From Spirosoma aerolatum (lineage in GTDB: Bacteria > Bacteroidota > Bacteroidia > Cytophagales > Spirosomataceae), in the NCBI RefSeq assembly GCF_002056795.1, contig NZ_CP020104.1, positions 2,553,001 to 2,617,000 of the forward strand: a stretch of DNA of 64,000 nucleotides. The letters run 5' to 3'. Made by a program: the position numbers and the translations under genes. The notes under the pieces are model-generated. The model saw nothing but the letters and a program-made list of their open reading frames with translations, ran no database searches and was not told where the DNA came from. This document shows, one piece after another, positions 53,312 through 61,782 of this stretch; position 1 is the stretch's first letter, and each line of letters starts with the position of its first letter.

Positions 53312-53476
53312 ATGAAACCAGATCCGGCTGAAGAGCCCTTAGTGACTACTAAACATGCGGATGAGGAGGGCACAGCTCCCGATTCTGAAACCCAGTCGTC
53401 GGCTGCCAGTGAAGCTGGTGATCGCACCACCGAAGATGGCTCCCGCGCTCCCAACGACCCCGCCGAAGGAGCTTAA
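53312..53476 (+). CDS. Short disordered hydrophilic protein (54 aa)
   Basis: A 54-aa frame from ATG 53312 to TAA 53476: starts MKPDPAEEPLVTTKHADEEG and continues rich in Ser, Ala, Glu, Asp, Thr and Pro. No hydrophobic core or cysteine. Its place 25 bp after the hairpin of the acidic gene, and its similar polar character, suggest a small related gene; it might also be non-coding. No family recognised. Confidence 0.4.
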   Translation: MKPDPAEEPLVTTKHADEEGTAPDSETQSSAASEAGDRTTEDGSRAPNDPAEGA

Positions 53477-53483
53477 TCCAATG

Positions 53484-53565
53484 ATTGAATGAGTGAGTGA
53501 TAGAATGATTGAATAGGCTGACGCAAGCTTTTTTATTCAATCATTCTATCACTCACTCATTCAAT
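53484..53565. repeat. Perfect 32-bp inverted repeat overlapping the isochorismate synthase stop
   Basis: Arms 53484-53515 and 53534-53565 are complementary over 32 bp without mismatch, with an 18-nt spacer. The TGA stop of the minus-strand isochorismate synthase (53557-53559) lies in the right arm. The arm contains GAGTGAGTGA and a duplicated ATGATTGAAT (53481-53490, 53505-53514). Confidence 0.85.
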
Positions 53566-54885
53566 TATTACAGAAAGCAGCGTCTGGCATTTCATCTCGG
53601 TTTCCTGCCATTCGCGCTCGGGAACTGAATCTTCGGTGATACCTGCCCCTGCGTAAAGTGTTGCCTGTTTGCCTTCGAGTTTCATGCAGCGGATATGTAC
53701 AAAAATATGACTCGACGGCCCCTCCTGATTCGTATTGATATTGACAGGGCCTAAAAAACCACTATAAAATTCGCGGTTATGGGCTTCATGTTGCTGGATA
53801 AACCGGAACGCTACATCGCGGGGAGTGCCGCAAACGGCTGACGTTGGGTGCAACAACCGAAGCATGACGGTTCCTAACTGGGGATACCGCACTGCCTGCG
53901 TATCGACGGTAAACGAGGTGCCCAGGTGCATCAGATTCCCGGCTATAACACTCTTTGGCCCTTCTTCAATATATTCCCGCAGACGGATCTTCTTGAAACA
54001 TTCGATGATGTAGCGGCATACAATCGCCTGTTCTTCAATCTCTTTTTGTGACCACATAGCCTCGGCTGGACGCTTAGCAGTGCCATCTGGATTGAAGGCC
54101 GATTGGGTACCGGCTAAGGCGGCTGTCTGGAAAATACCATCGGCATTTTGGCTGACCAGTCGTTCGGGAGTAGCGCTGATCCAGATTTGCCCTTTCTCTG
54201 GTATCGAAACCGCTGATACAAAGGCATTCGGGTATTTTTCGCAAAGTTTATCGAACAACGCTACCGCATTGGGAGCCTCAGCGAACAGTACCTGTTTTGT
54301 GCGTGATAAAACCACTTTGCGGAATTCGCCCCGTTGCATCGCTTCAACCGCTTCTGCTACATTCTGAACATATTGTTCCTGTGCATGCGGCTCGTTAAGG
54401 GCTACCGGGTTACTCAATATGGGTTGGTCGCCTGTAGCGATGGCTTTTCGGACCGCCTGCCAGAACGGCTCAGCTTTCGCTGACGAGTTATCTGAATGAG
54501 TGGGCTGATTGGCAAGGGAAGAATTGCCCGAAAATGTTGCCTGAATATCGGCCCGCAAAAAGAGCGTTTGCGGAACGTAGTCGGTCGTATCTAAATGTTC
54601 ATCCGGCTGTGCTTCAACATGCATACTCCGGGCGAGGTTGTCGAAAGGGCTGATTACAAAACCAGCGGGCAACTCTTCCAGATCGGCCGACACCCGTGGT
54701 AGTACATCATCGAACGATACAATCAGGTGTTTATCCTGCTGATTCGGTAATCGCCAGAGAGCAGCCGGAAAGCCTACCGAGAGTGCCGCTTCCCAATAAT
54801 CAATAGCACTAGGAGCCGGTACAAACAGGCGACGTTTGGTAGTTGGAGTACTCGAAACGAATTTACTTACAGACTCAGGTTGCAT
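53557..54885 (-). CDS. menF: Isochorismate synthase
   Basis: 442 aa. Chorismate-binding domain in the C-terminal two thirds: FRKVVLSRTKQVLF, ISATPERLVS, TAALAGTQ, QKEIEEQAIVCRYIIECF, HPTSAVCGTPRDVAFRFI and YSGFLGP, with the Mg ligands in the usual Glu positions. It converts chorismate to isochorismate, most likely for menaquinone. The other men genes are not in the window. The N-terminal 130 residues are more variable, as usual for this family. Last codons and TGA are within the 32-bp palindrome. Confidence 0.92.
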   Translation of the reverse strand: MQPESVSKFVSSTPTTKRRLFVPAPSAIDYWEAALSVGFPAALWRLPNQQDKHLIVSFDDVLPRVSADLEELPAGFVISPFDNLARSMHVEAQPDEHLDTTDYVPQTLFLRADIQATFSGNSSLANQPTHSDNSSAKAEPFWQAVRKAIATGDQPILSNPVALNEPHAQEQYVQNVAEAVEAMQRGEFRKVVLSRTKQVLFAEAPNAVALFDKLCEKYPNAFVSAVSIPEKGQIWISATPERLVSQNADGIFQTAALAGTQSAFNPDGTAKRPAEAMWSQKEIEEQAIVCRYIIECFKKIRLREYIEEGPKSVIAGNLMHLGTSFTVDTQAVRYPQLGTVMLRLLHPTSAVCGTPRDVAFRFIQQHEAHNREFYSGFLGPVNINTNQEGPSSHIFVHIRCMKLEGKQATLYAGAGITEDSVPEREWQETEMKCQTLLSVIIE

Positions 54886-54997
54886 AATAGATAGCCAGCC
54901 AATTGGGGGTCGGCTACAACGATAACATATTTTACGGTGAATTTGTGCTGCATTTTCTACGAACTTTGCGGTTGGATTATCAGTCCGGCCAACGCTT

Positions 54998-55948
54998 ATG
55001 ATTCGTATCTTTCAACAGGACGAAACCGCCGTCCGCAAAATTCGGGACATTGATTCCTTCTCCGACACCGAACGAACCCTATGGGTCGATCTGCAGAATC
55101 CAACCCCAGCCGAAATAAAGAGTGTCGAAGAAAAATTCGATGTCGATTTTCTGAGTCAGCAGGAGCAGTTGGAAATTGAAAGTAGTTCGCGGTACATCGA
55201 AGAAGATGATTTCATGATTGCCAACTCCAACTTTCTTATTCCTGATAAGGAACAACGGTATGTGAATGTGCCGGTGAGTTTTATCCTGAAAGATGACACG
55301 TTGTTCACCTACCGTAATGCTGATCTGAAATCGTTTGCCGATACGGTAAAGCGGATTAAGTCGCGCCGGGCAGTTTTCAGCGATGGGGCCCAGATCATGA
55401 TTTCCATCTTTGAGTCACGGATCGATTACGATGCTGATTTGATCGAGTTAGTATCGAACGAAATCAAAGCCATCAACCGGATGCTCGATCTGGATGCCAA
55501 TCTGGACCGCGAGATGCTCCTGAATATCAACGATTATCAGGAGCTAACCATGTTGATTCGGGAAAATGTGGTTGATAAACAGCGAGTTATTTCATCCATG
55601 ATTCGCTCTGATGGCTGGTTCAATGAACTGGAGCAGCAACGGTTACGAACCCTCATCAAGGATATTAACTCGCTGATCGAACACACAAATTTCATTTTCG
55701 AGCGACTGGAGTTCCTGCAAAATACCTACCTCGGTCTGATTGACCTGGAGCAGAACCGGGTCGTCAAAATCTTTACCGTTGTGTCGCTGGTCTTTCTGCC
55801 GCCAACCTTGCTGGCCAGCATCTGGGGTATGAACTTCGATGAGATGCCCGAAGTTCACTGGAAATATGGGTATGTATTTGCGCTGGCTATGATGGTGCTT
55901 TCGTCGGCCCTGACCGTTTGGATATTCCGTCGGAAAAACTGGTTGTGA
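54998..55948 (+). CDS. corA: CorA magnesium/cobalt transporter
   Basis: 316 aa. A long cytoplasmic alpha/beta funnel domain (about 1-250) leads to two C-terminal helices, the first ending in the selectivity motif GMNFDEMPE (YGMNF-type; here WGMNF). Basic residues close the C-terminus (RRKNWL). It forms pentamers and takes up Mg2+. The gene is divergent from menF and followed by an MscS gene on the same strand, 115 bp away. Confidence 0.95.
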   Translation: MIRIFQQDETAVRKIRDIDSFSDTERTLWVDLQNPTPAEIKSVEEKFDVDFLSQQEQLEIESSSRYIEEDDFMIANSNFLIPDKEQRYVNVPVSFILKDDTLFTYRNADLKSFADTVKRIKSRRAVFSDGAQIMISIFESRIDYDADLIELVSNEIKAINRMLDLDANLDREMLLNINDYQELTMLIRENVVDKQRVISSMIRSDGWFNELEQQRLRTLIKDINSLIEHTNFIFERLEFLQNTYLGLIDLEQNRVVKIFTVVSLVFLPPTLLASIWGMNFDEMPEVHWKYGYVFALAMMVLSSALTVWIFRRKNWL

Positions 55949-56063
55949 AGCCTGACGGGCCTGTACGATGTAGGCTATCAAAATTATAGATGAAAAGGGG
56001 GATGTCAGCGAGTTACCTTTTTAAGGGGTTAGCGTCTGATTGTCAAACAAATTCCCCTTCACT

Positions 56064-56888
56064 ATGGAACAGGCGCAAACCCGACTGGAACTTTTTTACA
56101 CGCAGGTAGTCACCTTTGTTACGCTTTATGGTGGCCGTGTGCTGCTGGCGATCCTGACACTTATCGTTGGCCTTTGGGCTATAGGCTGGATTACCCGAAT
56201 TCTGGCTACTACTATGACCAAACGGCATGTCGATCGGGATGTACAACCCTTTCTGCTATCGTTGGTCAATGGTTTGTTGAGGGTCTTATTACTCCTTAGT
56301 ATTGCCAGCACGCTGGGTGTTCAGACGACCTCGTTCGTGGCTATCATTGGAGCGGCTGGTCTGGCCGTAGGACTAGCCTTACAGGGTAGTTTATCCAATT
56401 TTGCCGGGGGCGTATTAATCTTAATTTTTAAGCCGTTTCGGGTAGGCGACCTGATTACGGCACAAGGTTTTACGGGAAATGTTGAAGCGATCCGAATTTT
56501 CGATACAACGCTGGTAACCCTGGATAACAAAACGATCATTCTGCCCAACGGATCATTGTCGACTGCTGCTATTACGAATATCAGCACAAAGGGAGTTATT
56601 CGTGTTGATCAGGTGTATACGGTAGGCAGTCAAAATGATCTGGACGCTACCAAGGTGTCGATTCAGAAAGTCATTGCAGCCTGCCCATATGCGCTTCAGG
56701 ATCGGGAGCATGATGTGCTGATTGCAAAACTGGGGGCTAACTCACGTGACTACGATGTGCGTGTGTGGACCAAGAGCGACACCTATTGGGATACGTACTA
56801 TTACATGCTCGAGCATATTGCCCGGCAGTTTGGTAAAGACGGTATCGAAGCTCCCAAGCCGAAAATGTTTATTACAAACGAAGAATAG
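56064..56888 (+). CDS. mscS: Small-conductance mechanosensitive channel
   Basis: 274 aa from the ATG at 56064; the frame opens at a TTG (56040). Three helices, with the Gly/Ala-rich pore helix (FVAIIGAAGLAVGLALQGSL) and SNFAGGVLILIFKPFRVGDLI, the MscS signature, then the cytoplasmic vestibule. It releases solutes on hypo-osmotic shock. Followed by a strong terminator. Confidence 0.95.
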   Translation: MEQAQTRLELFYTQVVTFVTLYGGRVLLAILTLIVGLWAIGWITRILATTMTKRHVDRDVQPFLLSLVNGLLRVLLLLSIASTLGVQTTSFVAIIGAAGLAVGLALQGSLSNFAGGVLILIFKPFRVGDLITAQGFTGNVEAIRIFDTTLVTLDNKTIILPNGSLSTAAITNISTKGVIRVDQVYTVGSQNDLDATKVSIQKVIAACPYALQDREHDVLIAKLGANSRDYDVRVWTKSDTYWDTYYYMLEHIARQFGKDGIEAPKPKMFITNEE

Positions 56889-56909
56889 CCATTCGTTCGG
56901 AACCTAACA

Positions 56910-56952
56910 AAAACGCCCACCTGGACTTTGGTTGTTCAGGTGGGCGTTTTTA
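56910..56952 (+). terminator. Intrinsic terminator after mscS
   Basis: AAAAACGCCCACCTG (56910-56924) pairs perfectly with CAGGTGGGCGTTTTT (56938-56952), a GC-rich 15-bp stem with flanking A and T tracts that works in both directions. Confidence 0.92.
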
Positions 56953-57046
56953 TACCAGTTTTTTTGCTGATTCGTTAAACGTTTTTACGGCAAATGAGTC
57001 TAACTCATGATGAGTGTCAGTACTCACCGCTTACGAATGAATCGCC

Positions 57047-58420
57047 ATGAACATGCTAAACACAATAAAACGGCTCGCACTGATGACTTTACTGGCATTG
57101 AGTCCATCGTTGGTGCAGGAAGCCGCTGCTCAACCCGGTGTTACGGTGCCTGTTGAGTCGTTTTATAACGAACTGTCTCCATATGGGCAATGGATGCAGT
57201 ACCCTGGCTACGGAAATGTGTGGCTACCCAATGCCGGACCTAATTTTCAGCCGTATGCCAGTGCAGGTCACTGGGTCATGACCGAATATGGCAATACCTG
57301 GGTATCCGATTATGCCTGGGGCTGGGCGCCGTTTCACTATGGTCGCTGGATTTACGACCCTGCCTACGGTGGGTGGCTTTGGGTGCCAGGTAGCGACTGG
57401 GCTCCTGCGTGGGTATCATGGCGGTCGGGTGGAGGGTATTATGGATGGGCACCACTGGCACCTGGCTGGGATATTAATGTCAACATCAATATCCCTTCGT
57501 TTTACTGGAATTTTGTCCCCCAGATTTACATAACCAGCCCGAATCTGTATAGCTATTGTGTGCCACGCCCACGCGTAGTGAATGTCTATCAGCAAACAAC
57601 GATTATCAATAACTATTATCGGGGCGGTGGACGAGCGTATGCCTATGGGCCGCCGAGAACTGATATTGAACGGGCAACCCGTCAAAACGTTCCGGTGTAT
57701 CGTGTCGAACATATGGATCGGCCTGGTCGGTCGGTAGTTGGCAACGGATCCGTCGGTTTTTATCGTCCTGGTTCTGCAATTGCCCATAATCCCGGTCGTG
57801 ATAATAATGATCGCTTCAATAACGCACCCCGTCGGGATTATGATGGTGGTAACGCGACCTATAATCGGGGCGGACGGTATAATGGTGACTTTAACAACAA
57901 TCGCCCGAATTACGATAGTCGCCCAGGCTATGATAATCGCCCGAACTACGATGGGGGCAGCAACGTGCCCAGCCGTGAGTACAATGGGGGCATGAGTCGG
58001 GGCAATGGATTCCCAATGGAGCGCAATGGTGGGGGTAATAGTGGCGGTTTTAATAACGCACCATCGCCTAATGCTGGTAATAGTACAATGCCTTCGCCAG
58101 TACCAGCCCCAAGCCGTGGGAATTATTCACCCGGTAACGCGTCACAGGGCGACAATGGTTTTCAAAATGGCGGACGAATGGGAGGGAATGAGCCAAGAAA
58201 CTTCCCGCAGGGTGGTTTTCAGCAACAACCGAATCGGTCGTTTGACCGGGTTGAGCGGCAGCCACAAATGAATAGCCAACCTATGCAGGGCGGTCAAAGT
58301 GGCGGTGGTTTCCAGCGGATGCAGGAAAGCCGACCTCAGTCGTTACCTCAGCATAACCCGGGACAGCCGCAACAGGGCGGGGGTGGTTTTGGCGAGCGCC
58401 ATCAGCGAGGCCCCCGATAA
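57047..58420 (+). CDS. DUF6600-like secreted protein with Gly/Asn/Arg-rich tail
   Basis: 457 aa with signal peptide (LALMTLLALSPSLVQEAAAQ). Residues about 35-150 form an aromatic-rich domain (YNELSPYGQWMQYPGYGNVW, then WGWAPFHYGRWIYDP and GYYGWAPLAPGWD), the YXX-W-repeat pattern of DUF6600. The remaining 250 residues are low complexity in Gly, Asn, Arg, Pro and Gln, with short repeats (NRPNYDSRPGYDNRPNYDGG). Probably an envelope or surface protein; function unknown. Monocistronic, between two terminators. Confidence 0.82.
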   Translation: MNMLNTIKRLALMTLLALSPSLVQEAAAQPGVTVPVESFYNELSPYGQWMQYPGYGNVWLPNAGPNFQPYASAGHWVMTEYGNTWVSDYAWGWAPFHYGRWIYDPAYGGWLWVPGSDWAPAWVSWRSGGGYYGWAPLAPGWDINVNINIPSFYWNFVPQIYITSPNLYSYCVPRPRVVNVYQQTTIINNYYRGGGRAYAYGPPRTDIERATRQNVPVYRVEHMDRPGRSVVGNGSVGFYRPGSAIAHNPGRDNNDRFNNAPRRDYDGGNATYNRGGRYNGDFNNNRPNYDSRPGYDNRPNYDGGSNVPSREYNGGMSRGNGFPMERNGGGNSGGFNNAPSPNAGNSTMPSPVPAPSRGNYSPGNASQGDNGFQNGGRMGGNEPRNFPQGGFQQQPNRSFDRVERQPQMNSQPMQGGQSGGGFQRMQESRPQSLPQHNPGQPQQGGGGFGERHQRGPR

Positions 58421-58442
58421 GTTACGTGAATCAATCGTTTCA

Positions 58443-58479
58443 GAAAACGCCATATGCCTACAGGGTATGTGGCGTTTTC
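58443..58479 (+). terminator. Intrinsic terminator after the DUF6600 gene
   Basis: GAAAACGCCA (58443-58452) pairs with TGGCGTTTTC (58470-58479), 10 bp, followed by GTTATC. It is 23 bp after the stop at 58420. Confidence 0.8.
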
Positions 58480-58502
58480 GTTATCACCTGACCATCCTTG
58501 AC

Positions 58503-58510
58503 TATTTTTG
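58503..58510 (+). promoter_or_regulatory. -7 promoter element upstream of truA
   Basis: TATTTTTG, exact TAnnTTTG match, ends 6 bp before the ATG at 58517. It excludes the TTG at 58508 as a start because it overlaps it. Confidence 0.4.
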
Positions 58511-58516
58511 CTCCCT

Positions 58517-59290
58517 ATGCGCTATTTTATTGAATTGTCGTATCGGGGAACGGCTTACTGCGGCTGGCAATCACAGACGGTCGGTGTTAGTATTCAGGTT
58601 ACGCTGGAAGCTGCGCTCAGCCAACGTCTGGGTCAACGCGTTTATGTAGTGGGCAGCGGGCGCACAGATGCGGGAGTACATGCCCGGCAGCAATTTGCCC
58701 ATTTTGATACCGATGAGCAGCTTAGTTTATCGGAAGCATTTATCTATTCGTTGAATTGCCTTCTGCCGGAGGATATTGCCATTCGGGCTATCTTTCCGGT
58801 TCGGAAAACAGATCATGCACGATTTTCGGCCACTTTCAGATATTACCAGTATCACATTACCCGGCAAAAGGACGTCTTTGTGTATGGACTGACGTATCAT
58901 TTCCGGCCACTACTCAACGAGAAATTAATGAACGAAGCCTGCCAGTGTATGCTGAATTACACAAATTTTCAAAGTTTCAGTAAGGCGCGGGCCAATGTCA
59001 ATCATTTTCATTGCCGTCTCGATTTTGCCTATTGGGAGCGCATAAACGAGGATTGCCTGACGTTTCATATTCGGGCCGACCGCTTCCTGTGGGGCATGGT
59101 ACGTACAATTGTCGGCACGATGCTTGAGATAGGACAGGAGCGGATGGATATCCATCAGTTTGAGCAGATTATACAGGCGAAAGACCGGAATGAGGCTGGA
59201 AGAGCTGTTCCGGCAAATGGCTTATATCTGGTTGAGGTGGGCTACCCAGAAGAGGTGATAATGAGCAGGAATAGTGGGCCAAGGCCATAG
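58517..59290 (+). CDS. truA: tRNA pseudouridine(38-40) synthase
   Basis: 257 aa from ATG 58517 (MRYFIELSYRGTAYCGWQ). The catalytic Asp51 is in GSGRTDAGVHARQQ, followed by the family motifs ARFSATFRYYQYHI and FLWGMVRTIVGTMLEIG. It modifies uridines 38-40 in the tRNA anticodon stem-loop. Starts the run of conserved plus-strand housekeeping genes. Confidence 0.96.
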   Translation: MRYFIELSYRGTAYCGWQSQTVGVSIQVTLEAALSQRLGQRVYVVGSGRTDAGVHARQQFAHFDTDEQLSLSEAFIYSLNCLLPEDIAIRAIFPVRKTDHARFSATFRYYQYHITRQKDVFVYGLTYHFRPLLNEKLMNEACQCMLNYTNFQSFSKARANVNHFHCRLDFAYWERINEDCLTFHIRADRFLWGMVRTIVGTMLEIGQERMDIHQFEQIIQAKDRNEAGRAVPANGLYLVEVGYPEEVIMSRNSGPRP

Positions 59291-59371
59291 GCTAATTGGC
59301 ACTACTGATCGCCTTCCCTCTGTGCTTCACTTAAATTTTCTTAAATTCGACCGCTTAGCAGTTGAATCCAT

Positions 59372-59379
59372 TATTTTTG
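59372..59379 (+). promoter_or_regulatory. -7 promoter element upstream of ftsX
   Basis: TATTTTTG, exact TAnnTTTG match, 21 bp before the ATG at 59401. Confidence 0.5.
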
Positions 59380-59400
59380 TCACATAACACGAACCCCTGA

Positions 59401-60282
59401 ATGGCTCGTATAAAAAAGAAAGTTGGTGCCTATCCCAGCGGTATGATTTTGTTTAGTCTGACGCTGGCGTTGTTTTTAATTGGTTTTTGCGGTTTACTGG
59501 CTATTCAGTCGAAAAAACTGGTTACCTATATTCGTGAAAATTACGAAATCCGGGCGTTTCTGGATAAAGACCTGGACGAGAAAAAAATAGAAAAACTTTT
59601 TCAGACCATTGCCGAACGCCCTTACGTTTTGAGAACAGATGGAAAGCCGCAGGTAGTTCTGGTAACGAAAGACGAAGCGGCCAAAGCATTTATTGCCGAA
59701 ACCAAAGAGGATTTTTCGAAGTTTTTAGGAGAAAACCCCTTACATGACAGCTACCGCATCAAACTCAACGAAGGGTATTTTGAAGAAGCGAAATTGCAGC
59801 AGGTAAAGCAGGATTTAGAGCAGATCGATGGGGTATTTGAAGTAGTTTATCAGGAGAATCTGGTCGATAACATCAACCGGAATATCACCAAGATTTACGC
59901 CGTCATGTCGGCATTTGCCGTGATTTTGTTAGTGATCATTGTGGTGCTGATGAATAATACGATCCGGCTGGCGCTTCATTCACAGCGTATGCTCATCCGG
60001 AGTATGCAACTGGTAGGAGCGACGAATGGATTTATTACCCGACCCTTTTTGGGCCGGGGTATGTGGCAGGGATTTCTGGCTGGATTGATTGCGGTCGCCC
60101 TGTTGTTGATTTGTTTACAGATTGCCATCCATAACCTACCCGAAGTGGGGATGTTTCAGGATACTGAAAAGACCATTTTTCTGATGGCGGGTGTGGTTGG
60201 ATTAGGTATATTGATTGGCTTTTTGAGTACGTTTCAGGCCGTAAATCGTTACCTCGGCTTAACACTGGATGAGCTTTACTAA
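59401..60282 (+). CDS. ftsX: Cell-division permease FtsX
   Basis: 293 aa. A first helix (about 14-36, SGMILFSLTLALFLIGFCGL) is followed by the periplasmic loop (about 40-165) and three C-terminal helices of the FtsX/MacB fold (AVMSAFAVILLVIIVVLMNN, then two more). FtsX works with the ATPase FtsE to activate septal hydrolases. FtsE is not in the window; separation of ftsE and ftsX is usual in Bacteroidota. Followed by DUF3098, uppP, truB and ribF, a gene order conserved in the phylum. Confidence 0.94.
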   Translation: MARIKKKVGAYPSGMILFSLTLALFLIGFCGLLAIQSKKLVTYIRENYEIRAFLDKDLDEKKIEKLFQTIAERPYVLRTDGKPQVVLVTKDEAAKAFIAETKEDFSKFLGENPLHDSYRIKLNEGYFEEAKLQQVKQDLEQIDGVFEVVYQENLVDNINRNITKIYAVMSAFAVILLVIIVVLMNNTIRLALHSQRMLIRSMQLVGATNGFITRPFLGRGMWQGFLAGLIAVALLLICLQIAIHNLPEVGMFQDTEKTIFLMAGVVGLGILIGFLSTFQAVNRYLGLTLDELY

Positions 60283-60390
60283 GTAGTGAATAGTTTAAAC
60301 GGAATAATGCGTAAAGAGTAATGGACAGCTGAGGGTTTGTTCAGTCATTTTTACTCGCTAATGTTCATTCTCCATTAAATAGACGAAACG

Positions 60391-60729
60391 ATGGCAAAAG
60401 ATAAGCAGACTGGCTCAGCTACGCTCTCTCGCGAAGAACCAGCAAAAAAAACGACAGTCACGCCGACGACTGCTCCAAAAAGTACGCCTATTCGGCCCGT
60501 AAGTAGCGAACCGTTGCGACCATCGGCAGCTGCGGCACTTCCGTTCGGGAAACAGAACTACCTATTCATGCTAATTGGAATAGGGGTTATTCTGGCCGGG
60601 TTTTTCATTATGAGCCTCGATAAGGAAGAGTTTGGTTTTGGCTTTTTAGGACTGACCCTCGGCCCGATTGTGGTAATGAGCGGTTTTGTTCTGGAATTCG
60701 TTGCCATCCTGACCCGACCCAAGGCGTAG
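60391..60729 (+). CDS. DUF3098 membrane protein
   Basis: 112 aa. A low-complexity Thr/Pro/Ala N-terminus (about 1-45), then two helices (about 54-74, YLFMLIGIGVILAGFFIMS, and 82-106, GFLGLTLGPIVVMSGFVLEF). The family sits next to ftsX and uppP in many Bacteroidota. Function unknown; probably envelope or division related by context. Confidence 0.9.
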   Translation: MAKDKQTGSATLSREEPAKKTTVTPTTAPKSTPIRPVSSEPLRPSAAAALPFGKQNYLFMLIGIGVILAGFFIMSLDKEEFGFGFLGLTLGPIVVMSGFVLEFVAILTRPKA

Positions 60730-60761
60730 CGGAAAGTTATAAAGTTGAAGTGCTATAAAGT

Positions 60762-60830
60762 TATAGCGTTGTAAAGTAGTTTTGCCGAAACGATTTTCTG
60801 ACGGTAACTCGACAATTTTACAACGCTATA
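60762..60830. repeat. 14-bp inverted repeat between DUF3098 and uppP
   Basis: TATAGCGTTGTAAA (60762-60775) pairs perfectly with TTTACAACGCTATA (60817-60830), a 41-nt loop. AAAGTTATAAAGTT-like tandem motifs precede the left arm, and CCTTTTTTATA follows the right arm. Confidence 0.6.
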
Positions 60831-60848
60831 CCTTTTTTATACTAGTTA

Positions 60849-61694
60849 ATGGAGCTGATTCACGCAATTGTACTGGCGATTATTGAGGGCTTAACCGAGT
60901 TTCTGCCCGTCTCCTCAACCGGGCACATGATTATCTACTCATCGCTGGCTGGCATTGCCAGTGATGAATTTACCAAACTCTACACGGTCGATATTCAATT
61001 CGGTTGTATTCTGTCGGTACTGGTGTTGTACCATCGTCGTTTTCTGACCGATCCTCGTACGGGTAATTTTACCATACCCAGTTACCTGAAATCATTTCCT
61101 CCCCGTTTGCAGCCTCTGCTCGATTTTTATAGTAAAATTCTGATTGCCTTTCTTCCCGCTGCTGTTATCGGCTTTGCACTGAACGACTTCATCGATTCAC
61201 TGCTGGAGAATGTTACGGTCGTGGCCATCATGTTGCTGGTGGGTGGTATCATCCTGCTGTTCATTGATCGAATTGTGAATCGGGAGCCAAAAGATGGCGA
61301 CGTTACCGTGCCTGATGCGCTCCGAATCGGCTTTTTTCAGTGTATTGCTATGATTCCGGGGGTTTCGCGGTCGGCGGCAACCATCATCGGTGGTATGTTC
61401 CAGGGATTAACTCGGGCTCAGGCGGCCGAATTCTCCTTTTTTTTGGCGGTGCCGACTATGGCTGCGGCTTCGGGTTATAAACTGCTGAAAACCTATAAAC
61501 TGCTTCAACCCGACGATTATCAAACGCTGCTGATCGGGAATGCCATCGCTTTTGTAGTTGGCATGCTGGCAATTCGGGGCTTCGTTAGTTTCCTGACCCG
61601 TTATGGTTTTAAAGTTTTTGGGTACTACCGGATCGTGCTTGGGCTGGTGTTGCTGGGTTTGCTGGCAGCTGGTGTAAAGCTGGATGTTCTCTAA
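60849..61694 (+). CDS. uppP: Undecaprenyl-diphosphatase
   Basis: 281 aa. Motif EGLTEFLPVSSTGHMII (Glu13/Glu17 and His26) and PGVSRSAATI are the two active-site signatures of BacA/UppP. About eight helices. It dephosphorylates undecaprenyl diphosphate to recycle the lipid carrier of cell-wall and glycan export. Confidence 0.96.
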   Translation: MELIHAIVLAIIEGLTEFLPVSSTGHMIIYSSLAGIASDEFTKLYTVDIQFGCILSVLVLYHRRFLTDPRTGNFTIPSYLKSFPPRLQPLLDFYSKILIAFLPAAVIGFALNDFIDSLLENVTVVAIMLLVGGIILLFIDRIVNREPKDGDVTVPDALRIGFFQCIAMIPGVSRSAATIIGGMFQGLTRAQAAEFSFFLAVPTMAAASGYKLLKTYKLLQPDDYQTLLIGNAIAFVVGMLAIRGFVSFLTRYGFKVFGYYRIVLGLVLLGLLAAGVKLDVL

Positions 61695-61754
61695 AAAGTA
61701 GAGTGCAACAATATACGAGGAACCACAAAGACACGCATTGGGCTTTACTCTGTG

Positions 61755-61762
61755 TATCTTTG
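61755..61762 (+). promoter_or_regulatory. -7 promoter element upstream of truB
   Basis: TATCTTTG, exact TAnnTTTG match, 20 bp before the GTG at 61783. It supports the GTG start over the TTG at 61738, which would lie upstream of the transcript start. Confidence 0.45.
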
Positions 61763-61782
61763 CGGTTTCTCCGTGTATTGCT

